A stretch of DNA of 64,000 nt from Sinotaia quadrata (taxonomy: Eukaryota; Mollusca; Gastropoda; Architaenioglossa; Viviparidae): assembly GCA_028829895.1 (NCBI GenBank), contig CM054183.1, forward strand, positions 17,775,975 through 17,839,974, written 5' to 3'. The notes below the pieces were generated by a model that saw only the letters and a program-made list of their open reading frames with translations, was not told the origin of the DNA and did no database searches. Below are positions 15,101-26,000 of the stretch, in pieces; within the stretch, counting starts at the first letter, position 1; each line of letters begins with the position of its first letter. The translations under genes were made by a program, and so were the position numbers.

Positions 15101-15615
15101 ACAATGGATACTGATTTGAATCTTGATAAAAGTTTTAGGTAACTCAGTATTAGTGTCTATGTGGGAGACTGTTTATGTTCACAATTTTATTTTGCATAAG
15201 AATGTTTTAATGCATGTGTGTGGTCAGGTTTCCTAAGACTTTTTTCAATTGGATAAAATTAATTATACTAACAACAGGTAGGCAGGCCTAAACATCGTAA
15301 TGAATCGATAGGCCTACGAAAATGGTTGTCAGTTATTTAAAATTATATAACGACATAACAAAATTAATAAATAATAAATTCAACATATTTTAGTACAGAA
15401 TGATTAAGATACATAAAAAGGTGTCGTCTGACACCTTGAATGAATACGTTTAGTGATCTAGGAAACAGGTTGAGGCCATTTGTTTTTTCCTAATGCCGTA
15501 TTTGGCAATGGTCTCGCACCTGTACAATCATCATCAGCAACATTGCCATACAATGCAAATATTTACCAGACATTACTAGTGCCTCGTTGGGCCCCACTGT
15601 ATGAATGTTTCCCAT
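3168..15615 (-). CDS. FLOT2: Flotillin-2, complete, 9 coding exons, 425 aa
   Basis: Membrane-microdomain scaffold of the SPFH/prohibitin family. It acts on the cytoplasmic face of plasma and endosomal membranes in endocytosis and signalling. Coding exons, high to low: 15615-15567, 14987-14906, 10786-10572, 8957-8725, 5796-5677, 5524-5310, 5126-4943, 3951-3808, 3203-3168. All have GT-AG introns in compatible phase and total 1278 nt. The start MGNIHTVGPNEALVMSGGCC gives the myristoylation glycine G2 and the palmitoylation cysteines C19 and C20; residue 4 is Ile, as in fly, not the Cys of human. The SPFH domain fills roughly residues 20-190 (IYQDRDQFAQLVREV, DVGRMGIEILSFTIKD). It is followed by the EA-rich coiled-coil flotillin domain to about 370 (IAEGQR, AEADKIRLIGAAEA). 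The C-terminus KIPGAQAS is shorter than in human (428 aa total). Divergent neighbour of PPP4C. Confidence 0.95.
3546..3605. repeat. Two-copy direct repeat
   Basis: A unit of about 30 bp (GATTATTATGATGATATCAT and following bases) occurs twice in tandem inside the last flotillin-2 intron. The unit itself contains the palindrome GATGATATCATGATG. Confidence 0.7.
6535..6728 (-). repeat. Dispersed element of about 180 bp, copy A (inverted)
   Basis: Read on the minus strand it begins TACAGGAGGTCCCCATG and continues through ATGGCAGATTCGAAGTTAC and ATTATAATTTAAAA. It aligns along its length with 12257-12437 on the plus strand. Likely a short non-autonomous element (SINE or MITE type); no coding capacity. 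It sits in the flotillin-2 intron 5797-8724. Confidence 0.7.
10290..10595 (-). repeat. Minisatellite copying the exon 3/intron 3 junction of flotillin-2
   Basis: The last 20-odd bases of the flotillin-2 third coding exon plus the first bases of its intron (minus strand ...CATGCTATTCTGG, then GTAGGTTTGATT) recur about five more times in the intron with a period of about 52-62 bp. The real junction is 10572/10571. Copies end near 10519, 10457, about 10405, 10350 and 10302. At least the copies at 10457 (CTGG/GTAGG) and 10519 (CTGG/GTGTTTG) still carry a GT donor. Confidence 0.8.
12257..12437 (+). repeat. Dispersed element of about 180 bp, copy B
   Basis: It starts TACAGGAGGTCCTTGAG and shares TATGGCAGATTTGAAGTTAC and ATTATAATTTAAAA with copy A at 6535-6728, in the opposite orientation. 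It lies in the flotillin-2 intron 10787-14905. A shorter related-looking start (CAGTGGACCCTTGATTAA) is at about 11206. Confidence 0.7.
13880..14095. repeat. Dispersed repeat shared with PPP4C intron, copy 1
   Basis: Blocks such as ATTATCGTCATTATTTTATA and AAATTTGAAAAACA occur in the same order here and at 27272-27482, with moderate divergence between. It marks an unnamed AT-rich interspersed repeat; no coding frame. Confidence 0.65.
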
Positions 15616-15965
15616 GTTCAATGGAAATTTTTCACAGGAAACGTCTTATACTCCCGAAGTCAGAAATGCTTACAACTAACAAGTGTTTCACAAGTGATAT
15701 TGCCCAATTCCGGGATATCTCGTTTATAACGAGAATAATAGGATGTTTTATTAAAACAATTGTATAAATGAAATGGATATGGGTGAAACTTTTATTTTGA
15801 GAATATTTATGAAAATATGTTGAAACATTCTATTTTGTAATACGGAAAATAAGTTGTATAAAAGTTAATCACGAGACAACACGAGATTAAAATTGACATC
15901 GGGGCGGCTTGTCGATTGTACTTAGTTTATCGTTCCGGTGCGTACTTGTTAGCAAAAATTATTAC
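15616..15965. promoter_or_regulatory. Probable divergent promoter between FLOT2 and PPP4C
   Basis: The flotillin-2 start codon (minus) is at 15615. On the plus strand a likely first noncoding exon of PPP4C ends at 15965 with the donor ATTAC/GTAAGT. The stretch around 15870-15960 has several CpG dinucleotides (ATCGGGGCGG, CGTTCCGGTGCG) against an otherwise CpG-poor background. No TATA box is clear. Shared control of the two housekeeping genes is inferred from geometry only. Confidence 0.5.
15860..15965 (+). other. PPP4C: Possible 5' noncoding exon of PPP4C
   Basis: A CpG-containing segment ends at a good donor (GTAAGTAAAC). The PPP4C coding start lies in an exon that begins at an acceptor at 20002/20003, only 9 nt before the ATG, so a noncoding exon must exist upstream and this is the best candidate. 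The 5' edge is a guess. Confidence 0.4.
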
Positions 15966-16234
15966 GTAAGTAAACTTCGTTTTTGATTTTCTGAATAAGT
16001 TCTTGTCTATCATTACATTAATGTCTAAAAATACTAATATCATGGCTGAAAGAACAAATCTGTCTTTTTTTCTTCGCTTACCTACTTGTTCAACGACAAT
16101 CCCCCAACTCTCCTCGTACTGTTTGCGTATATCAGCTTCGTATTGAATATTGATACGATTTTAACTTTAACTTTTAATTGACATTATCGATTTCCAATAC
16201 ATATTGCTTCGGTTATTTATACTTGATATTCATT

Positions 16235-16330
16235 CCAAAATAATTATCGTGGTAGTAGTAGTTAAAAATATCTTCAGACTATTAGTATTAGTTTAATCAG
16301 TAGTACTAGTAGTAGTACTAGTACTACAGT
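16235..16330. repeat. AGT/ACT triplet-rich simple sequence
   Basis: Interrupted AGT and its complement alternate, making self-complementary runs such as GTAGTACTAGTACTAC. Similar patches lie near 16495-16530 and 19590-19615 and in trichoplein introns near 61500-61700. Confidence 0.7.
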
Positions 16331-18352
16331 ATCTAATAGTAATAGCCTTAAAGTTTTAGTCACATAATTATTGTTAAACTTACAGATGATTGTTGCGTTA
16401 CGTGCATGTAATTATACTATTGTTTTTATTGAATGCATAAGATATTAGTCCTAAGTTGTTATAATAAATTAATAGTACTATTACTAATACTAATTGTACT
16501 ACTGCTATACTAGTAGTAGTTATTAGTCATTGTCTTATGTTTAAACTTTAATCCCGATCCACTAGTTTCACTTTCAGGTCCCCTTTAATATAATATAAGA
16601 TTTTAAAAAAAACTTTCATCACTTAGAGCCAGATATTTCATTTAGTAATCTAATAATTAGTAATTACTAATTAGCCATCCCTTCAGGTTACACTACTAAC
16701 AGGTCATCCTGTGATTAGATAACTTATCAGCAAAAAGTGAAGAAACACTCAGCTTGAAGCTTTCTTTTTTTTTCTTTTCACATTAATAGTAATCAGATGT
16801 ACTAGTGACAATGAAAATGCATATGTAAATGCAGTACTGAACTGATAATATATCATTATATAAGCAATAAAATTTTGCACATGAAATAAATTGTATTATA
16901 TAATATTGCTAGTGTTAGAAAACATAACTACTGATTCTGTTTTCAAGCAGACTGTAATATAAATCTACCAGTCACATGACCAGATGCAGATTTTATAAAA
17001 ATGTGAATGCCTTACATAGTTACAAGCCTATGCAAATGATGCTATTCCTAAAGAACTGTATGCCAGTTTAAACATATAATGCAAAGGTCATTAATTAGCT
17101 ATTCTTCTTTTTTTTTTTTAAATATACATATTCTATGGATTTTTTCCATTTTTAAAATAAATATTTTAATTCCACTGATTGAGTGTATATTAAATGACTT
17201 AACACCAGTAACAGACAACGAGTAAATAAATAAAATTATGATTTAATACAAAAAATGAAGGGTAGAAAATCTGCCACATAGGTAGAGGCAATGACTAAAG
17301 TCAAAACAGTCCAAATTCATATGTTTTTGTGGAATAGACAGGAATTTTAGAGGAAAAGTGTTCTAAATGATAAAGATATTATTTATTTTTAAAATAAAAA
17401 ATCAGTAATTTCTTATGACAATGCAGAACTATAGAGTAATAACTAAAAATGTTTTATGACCAAAACACACCATGCCCCAAATTTGACTGACAGAATCATT
17501 ATCATTTTGCCAACCTTTGAAAGTCACACTCTCAAGCTTGCAATTTGTGAGTGGAAAAATGTCATTTAAGAGCTCAGAAAATAACAAGTAGGTTATCATA
17601 AAGAGATATTTTTTCACAAAAAAATCATGGTTTTTGTATCTGCTTTTTCTAGAATTTAATTACTGGCATTAGTGGCTATCAATTTGACTAGCTTTTTAGG
17701 TTAGATGTGAGTCAAGATTGCTGAGGAAATAGAACTAGAATAACAATAATGTATTTATTCATTTCAAATTCATGGGCAGGAAGCATATTCATCACATAGA
17801 TTCACACTCCTTTTGGCATATTTTCAAACTGCAGCTAGCAAAATACAGATCAGTTCAGTTTCAGAAGCAAGGCCAGAGAGTCAGACTATGAGTTGGAGTC
17901 AGTAGAAATGTCCTGACTGACTCCAAATTTTGTGAAAATTGAGCCTAAGGCAGATCCATGTTTGAACATAAGGTGGTAAAAATAAACTCTAAAATAATGA
18001 AATGACATCTCAGGATAGTTGTTTATTATTTATTTTATTATAATTATTAATTTAGTAAATTTAAAGCAACAGAAGTACTTCTGTGAAGTTATTGAAATAG
18101 CGAGCTAAAAACAAAAACAAAAATTGCTACTAATACTATATAATTATAAATTAGAAGTTTATATGAAAGGTATACTTTAAGAGGAAGATGAGACAATAGT
18201 TGGGTTGCTGCATGACAGCATTCAATCATCTTTATGAACAGTAACTATGAAATGAAGATTTTGAAAAATATCTAGACATATAAGTATACAAACGGTGGTG
18301 CCTAAATTTGGAAAATTTCGGAGAAAGAGAAACTCCATCATATCTAACTAAA

Positions 18353-18582
18353 TTCAGAACACATTTTTACCAAGCACTGAAAGATGTTGAGAAATTTGAT
18401 TGTACTTCTGAATTGAGCACTAAAAATGCAATAGCCTGCTACCCCGAGATTATTCAAGATGTGCAATGACTGTCACAGTGTTACCACTGACTCAAGTCAC
18501 TGTGGAATATTTGTTTTCTGCCCTCAGAGTCATCAAACCCGATTTGAGAGCAGCATTGAAGCCGAACCTATTACAGTATTAG
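18353..18582 (+). pseudogene. hAT transposase C-terminal remnant, frameshifted
   Basis: One frame reads ...FYQALKDVEKFDCTSEL and then ACYPEIIQDVQ up to a stop. Another frame, from 18478, reads VLPLTQVTVEYLFSALRVIK and then PDLRAALKPNLL to TAG at 18580. This is the hAT dimerisation-domain signature (VERLFSAL..IKSDLR). At least one frameshift and one stop break it, so it is dead. It lies in the 5' intron of PPP4C. Sequence from about 17870 (AGTTGGAGTCAGTAG) may be the element's other parts. Confidence 0.75.
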
Positions 18583-18771
18583 AAGTGATCGTTTTAAAGA
18601 ACCAATTCAATTTAGACAAATATTATCATATATTTTTTGAGGTTTTCTTGTATTATAAAATGAAATCCATGAAAACATATTCTTCATTTTTTTACACCTT
18701 TACCGTATTCATACATATCTCCATATAAGTATATAATTTTATGCCATTTGATATTAATAATAAACTACAAT

Positions 18772-18845
18772 CAGAGTTGGGAGTTGGACTTCTAAAATTT
18801 CAGGAGTCTTGAGTCGGAAATTTTTTTACTGACACCACAACCCTG
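18772..18845. mobile_element. Miniature hAT-type element, about 74 bp
   Basis: The left end reads CAGAGTTGGGAGTTGGACTT. The right end, reverse complemented, reads CAGGGTTGTGGTGTCAGT. These imperfect inverted ends resemble hAT termini that start CAGRGTTG and carry GGAGTC motifs. The copy is nearly all terminal sequence. Target-site duplications were not resolved. Confidence 0.5.
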
Positions 18846-20011
18846 TTCAAAGTGGTTGGTTGCAAAAGCAGATACATCTGGCCGACAAAGGTATCACATG
18901 TTGTTTGTTAGCTTCCATGGGCTAATTTGTTTTAGATTTATACTTTTCATTTTGTTTTCCTTTAAATTTACATAATTTTACAGCTTAACTTAATTCAGAT
19001 ATATGTTTCATATTTATGCATTTAATTTTAAACAAATGCTTTCTACTATTTCTACTATTACTTTCTACTATTCCTACTATGTAGGCTTATAATATAAGTT
19101 GTATACAGCATATTATATATCCTATTCAATTACTTAACTTTTATCATTCAGTTTTTGTTTTATAAACTTTCTTATTTCCTGGTCATTTTTTTTTACTAAA
19201 TCATTAAATGCAGTAATTGTACCAGTAGTACTGCAGTGTAGTATATATACCTTATTTATTTTAAGTTTTGTTTTAGCTTTACTTTGTTTTATTACTTCTA
19301 TTCATTGACTATGGAGTATAACTTAAATTTAAAAACTTTACTCTTCACTCAACTGGAGATTGGGAATGAGCTCTGACTTTATTTTCCACATTTTTAGCTG
19401 ACTGAGTTATTGTGTAATAATAAATATTAAAATTTCAGGACTTAATAATAGCTATCAACATCACATTACCACTGTTTACTATTAAATATGCATATTTGCA
19501 GATTTATTATTTAATAAATTTTAATCAGTTTTAAAAACGTTAATATAGATTAAAGTAATATTATTAATAGATTGTCATTTGCTGAGTAGTTCTACTACTA
19601 CAATACTACTAGTAAAGTTTTTACTAGCTACAGTTTGTAGTCTTAGGCACACTTTCTTTAAAAATTATTTTGGATTCAGTATTTCTAGATCTTAAGTGCT
19701 TTTTTTTAAAACTTGGGAATTTAGCTAAAAACAAGTTAAAAAAACTTAACATATTTGTTGTTTTATCAGTTTGAAATTAATCAGTTATTAAATAAATTTC
19801 AGTTATCAGTAGAATTAGAAAATCTATCTTGTTTAGTTACTGAAACTATTCATCAATTTATTCTAATTTTATTAAACACACAGTGACACAGTCTTTCTTC
19901 ATTTTGTAATGTATATTTTTATAATCACCTTAAAGAAATGCACTTTAAATACATGATTTTTATTTTTCAGAACTTTTTCTCCCCTTGTCTGCATTTTTCT
20001 AGATAATCATA

Positions 20012-23000
20012 ATGACTGATATCAGTGACTTAGACAGGTTAGTATTTATTTCAGTGTTGAAAGTATTACTGTTATTAGTGATTTTAAAATAAATTATTGT
20101 TCTCATTCAGTCATTGTGACATTTTTTTTTTTATATATAGATATATGTTTCACTTTGCAAACATAGCACAGCTAGTAACCAGGTAACTACTTTTAAAAGG
20201 TTTATATAAACACAGAAACAACAATATGAGCAACAACATTTTGTGAATAACAAAAATATATTTTAGTAATTATTACTAATTAATTTTTCAAGCAAACTGT
20301 ATGATATAATGTAACCTTTTCAATCATGTGACCACCATTGATTTCACTTATAACTAAATAACAACATGAGATCAAGAATGTTAAAAACTTAATCCCTTCT
20401 ATTGAGATATTGTTGCTAGTGTTGGTGGTCCTTGTAAAATCACTGATTTGGTTGTAAAATCACTAATTTAATATGGACCTAAATGATTAAGCAGAGAATA
20501 CATCATGACAAATGACATATTCCAACACTCCACAGACAGCTTGGTTGATTAAGCAGAGAATGCATTGTTTTATTAAAAATCATAACAAATGATATATTAC
20601 CTCAATAAGAAAAAGAAACTCCACAGACAGGTTAGTTGATTAAGCAGAGAATCTATCACAACATATACACACCCTCCAAAAGAAAACACTTATCACATAG
20701 ATTGGAGCTAAAGTGGACTGGGTTATAAAATAAAGAAAAGTATACAATTTTAGAAAAATAAATCATTACTTTTAATGCCAAAGCAAAATTCTGATAATAA
20801 TATTAACATGAACTAAAGTCCTGCACATTAGGGCATCAATGCAATTCACATGTATAGCATATTTTTTAATGTATTAATTTTCAGGGGTAAATTAATCCAG
20901 AATTGTAGTGTGTGTATAATTAAGATTGTTCATGTGAAATTGTAGATTAGTTTAATATTTACATTTATTTTATTTTATTTTGTATTAGACAAATTGAGCA
21001 ATTGCGACGTTGTGAGGTAATAAAAGAGAGTGAAGTTAAGGCACTCTGTGCACGAGCACGTGAAATCTTAGTGGAAGAAAGCAATGTACAAAGAGTTGAT
21101 TCTCCTGTCACAGTAAGTATAAATGGTTTCTGGTGTTTTCAGGAAAATTATATTTATTATTAGCTAACAGTAGCAAATTCCTGATTGACAAAAGTCAAGA
21201 GAGATTATTCTATTGTGAAATTTAATAATGATTAAATATGAATGAGTATTATGGATTATTACTCTTAATAACTAAACATAAGCCTTTAAAGAGATTTTAA
21301 GTTTTACTTTTGGCTATTGCCTGATATGATTTATTGTTTAATTATTAGAATTAATTTCAAAAGTAAAATAAATACAAGTCTGCTTCTAGGTGCTTCTTTT
21401 TAACTCTTACTGTGTGTTGATTCATACCAATAAAATAGAATTTATCTTCAATTACATTTAGTATTATACATTAGTAATTTATTGTTGTAACATCAGCCTG
21501 TTTGATAAAACTTAGATTTTATTGTCTGTCTTTCATAGGTGTGTGGAGATATCCATGGTCAGTTTTATGATCTCAAAGAGCTTTTCAAAGTAGGCGGAGA
21601 TGTGCCTGATACAAATTACCTTTTCATGGGTGATTTTGTCGACAGAGGGTTTTATAGTGTAGAGACTTTTTTGCTGCTTCTAGCATTAAAAGTAAGTACA
21701 TCCATGCATAAATTATTATTGACCCAGTATAGCAAAATAATTGTTACCACTGTCTGTAAGGCAGATAAGAGAGATTTTATGTAGATTTACCTGTCTGAAA
21801 AATAGTCATTTAGCTGGTTAGTCTTTGCCTCAAGAGTTCTCAAACAACAAAAAAAATGTAGCACCAAAAGAACTCGTACAAACTGTATAAGTACAAAATA
21901 TATACTGTTTTTAACATATTCTCATATTTTCATATTCATTTAATCTTTATTTGAACATTATGTTTCAATCATAAGTTACAAACTAGCCAGCGTTTTCAGA
22001 ACTCTGTTTCAATTACACAAATACATTAATAGACTTTTTTCTGTCACACAATTCCTATAGATGGGAACATTTTGCCTAAGGAGTAACTTGATCCATCTTT
22101 TAAACGATCTCATCTCCAACACATCTGTTTTACCCCAGACATGTTAAATAACATATATATTATTTATTAAAAATCACAAAGAAAAACAAATTTAGTTGGT
22201 TTTAAAGGAAAAACAATAAATTTTACAATAGTTATTTTGCAAAATGTTCTCATAGTGTCCAAGTATCTTTTGAATCTTCATAATAGTAATAATGCTAAAT
22301 CCTAATAGTAGGTATTCCAAACATATTTTTCAAAATCATTATTCATACTTTAAAAACAAATAGACAGATAGAACTTTTTTTGCTGATTTCAATGATACTA
22401 AAATGAAGTTTGTACCTCAATTACAACCAAAGTTACAAATTTTTCAATATTTAATTTTTCGCAAAGTTTTATGCTCAAAAACGAAGTTGTACAAATAGCT
22501 TATTTTGAAGGTCCACAAAATGAAGAAATGATGAACAATATAGTTCAGACTCTCCACATAAGTAGTATCCAACACACAGATATGGCTGAATTTTTTTGAG
22601 AGGCTTTGCAATGTTATTTTTAAATATATTGTCATTCAAAATTAGTAATTTATTCATTTTCAGGTTGGAAAAAGCTCTAACGCAGTTAACACAAAATGGG
22701 CGAAATTGCTATAAACGTTAAAACTGTAATAACTCTGCTTGTAATTGAGCTACAGAGATGCTTTTGGTATCATTGGATTCAGTTTGGAAAGATCTATATT
22801 AAGAATGCACTCACCACAGTAAGGAAATCTTCATATTTTATACACACACTCAGACATTTGCCAATCGTTCATCTAATTTAATGCTTTTTCAGTTCAATGA
22901 TTCTAGTGCTGTCTAGCATGGAACCACAAGGAATGTTCTTATACATTGAATGCACACAATTACATTCTTTCCACAACAGCATGTTTCATGTTGTGGTGCT

Positions 23001-26000
23001 TAACCTAAATAAGCAATTCAATCTGCTGGTAGACCGTTATTCCACAATCTACCTTCACTGGACATAGACAGAATTTCATAGTTGCAGTAAAAGACAGCCA
23101 TTTAATATTTATTATCTCTACATCATCTTTTCTCAGCCAGTCTTTCCAATGACATGCTTTAAAAAATATTTGTACCTCATAAATCTTTCCCTTATTGAAT
23201 GGTACAATCTCTTAAGGTGGCACACCTAGCTCAAAAAGCATGAAAAATTGAAAAAATTCAATAACAAAAATTTTATTGGTCTTTTCTGATATAAATTTTA
23301 TGAAATTGCTTTTATTTTTGGACAAATCACAATAGTTTTGAAGATATTTTCAATCAAAGATAGGAGTATACCATAGGAGACATTTATGGTTAAAAAGTTA
23401 ACTGAAAATCAGTCATTAATTTCGGTTTCTGCAGGATATCTTAAAAATAACTATTAAAGATATCTGCAAAGAATTTTGAACACAGTTTAAGGATAACATA
23501 AGCTGGCTTCTGAACCTCTAAATTTTTTATATATTTTACTATAGTGTGGATATATAATTATAATTAATTTTTTTTTTTAATTAAAAAAATTATTATTTAA
23601 ATAAAATATGTGCTCCATCAGCTGAATGATTGCTACACACTAACCAGAAATTACAGTATATTAATTGAATATTTTGTCTATATATTTTAAGGTTTTCTTA
23701 TAATCTTGTCAAAAATAATTAACAAATTTTAAGTTTAAGAAAATGTTTATATTAAATAAATAATTTTGATGCAAAACCTATTAAATTCATAAGAAAAGTG
23801 AGTAGGCCTATATATTTTGAATCAACCATTTTTCACCAGTTTCTGAAAACTTGAATAAAAATTTCCTTCATTTATTTGATACAATTTTTGTTGTTGACAT
23901 TTACTGGATTTCAGTTATGTGTACTACCATAAGCTTTGGATAAGGAATATAAATTCTAAAGTCATTTTCAGAGTTCACCCACCACCACCAAAGTTATGAT
24001 CTTATAAATCATTAAATGTAATACTTATAGTAATAGTATGTGCATTATCAACTCACTCATATATGTATCATGGAAAAATAAGCTTGTAAAATACAGGTAA
24101 TAAATATATAACTCACTCGTGTCTATCAAAATTTTAAAAAAAGAAAAGAAAATCTGGTAAAAATAATAACTATTTATTTTTAATCTAGTGAATCAGTGAT
24201 ATACTCTTTGTTTACACTGTGCCCAGCTAATGCAGTAATGGACGAAAATATGGTCACGTGACCACAAAATAAAAAGAATTAAAAACAAATAACACGCGAT
24301 CCGAATAAACGAAATACATTATATTGCAAATAAATCTTTCCCCTATTGAATGATACAAAACTTAAGCTATGGATAAGGCAGGAATAAATTCAGAAAGTTA
24401 TTTTCTGTGTTCACCCTCAACGCCTTAAAAGACGAACGCTACCGTAGGCCTATAGACGCTGACAATTCTTATTTATCGGCTATTATAGTCCTTTAAACGA
24501 ACAAATATACGTTTTAAACTGAAAATAAGTGATTTAACTTATCAACTAACATCCTCAAACAGAGTGATGCAAAGTGGAAACCGGTTCAATGTCGCAGAGT
24601 TGAACACTACGGTACTCGATATGAAGTCCGCCATTGTTGTTTTCGGTCTTCGGTGATTTCGGTCACTGAGTACAGTTCTTTCAACGCAATTGGAGTCTTG
24701 TAGCGTACTTTTTGTCTCAAACAAACTATATAGGCTTATAGATGAAGAATTTTCCTATTTTCTGGTAGCTTTTACGGTTGCTATGTTATCGGAATCACCA
24801 AAAACGTAATTTAAGAAAATTTAAGTTTAACCGTATTTCGCTTTATCTTGAAATTCCCGCGCACTATTTAGTATGGAAATGAACCTTGTTCTCTCCCCTA
24901 CATTAAAACCGTTATTATTTTTAGATTACTGTACCCTACACGACCCCACGGACCGAGAAAGAGTGCATGTGTTAAGCGCCACCGCCGGACAAGTTATGGC
25001 GGCTTGGTAAAAAAGTCGTTCGGTTGGCAACTTCTGAATAACTTTTTATAACTTTTTCACAATTATTTATTAAAACAAAAAACACAGAAAGACAGAACAG
25101 AAAACAAACTTTTGTTTCATGTGCTTTTATTTTACAAAGCTTCAATAATACAGAGGAAACATGAGTGTTGAAAATGTAGAAAAATTGACAAAACAACGTC
25201 CCAATCAGCCATTCAGCGATGTTTGGAATACCTACTAATAGTCCTACAGTTTGCTAATTATCACCACAGAAGAGTCATAGAAAGAGGGGATGTGAGCAAT
25301 TGGAAATACACATTACCTTGAGTTCACTATCTTGCATGGGATCCTTTACTACCGCTTGTCACACAACAAGCAGTGTTTTCAGTTCACAAGAAGCACCTAT
25401 AGGTCTCCAGTTTTGGTTGTCATACTCACAACCTGCCTGACATGCTGTTTTATTGTAAACAGCAACCAGGCCACCTGATCTCTTGTGTAGATTTTGGCAG
25501 TTAGCTAAAGTATTCGACTTGTGTCTACCCTCCTCTTAGCAGTAATGAGACAATGTGGACCAGTTGCAGTGATTGACTCAGGTGAGCCAGCTATAGTGAC
25601 CATGGGTTTATCAACCTGGCAATTGCAGTGATCAACTGGAGGAACCAAAGAGACAAGAACCTAATTGGGTGTGCTTTACTGAAAAACCAAAGTGGCGGCA
25701 TGTAAATTCCTTGTGTGCTACTTCTTCACACTCACTCTTCTTCATACTTTCATTCACAACTTACATCTCAGTAAAAAAACGTCATTATCCCCATCCATGC
25801 TACATTAACGTCAAAACTATGTCAGAATCAAATTCTACTCTACACTAACTTATCAGTTAATGTTTCCTTTCAGAGTTGTAACAGTTCTTAGTACAGCTAA
25901 CAAAATATTTCTAAGTCCAGTTTTCCTCATTCTTCCTATCAATCAAATAGCTTATTAATAGTTCTTGGGCAGCCTCTAGTTTGTTATCAAATCAGCTAGA

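Noticed and set aside
15480..15767. Plus-strand 95-codon open frame and a minus-strand frame reading like a repeat protein
   Set aside because: Both overlap the true first coding exon of flotillin-2 (15567-15615, minus), whose frame reads MGNIHTVGPNEAL. They are shadows of it or chance.
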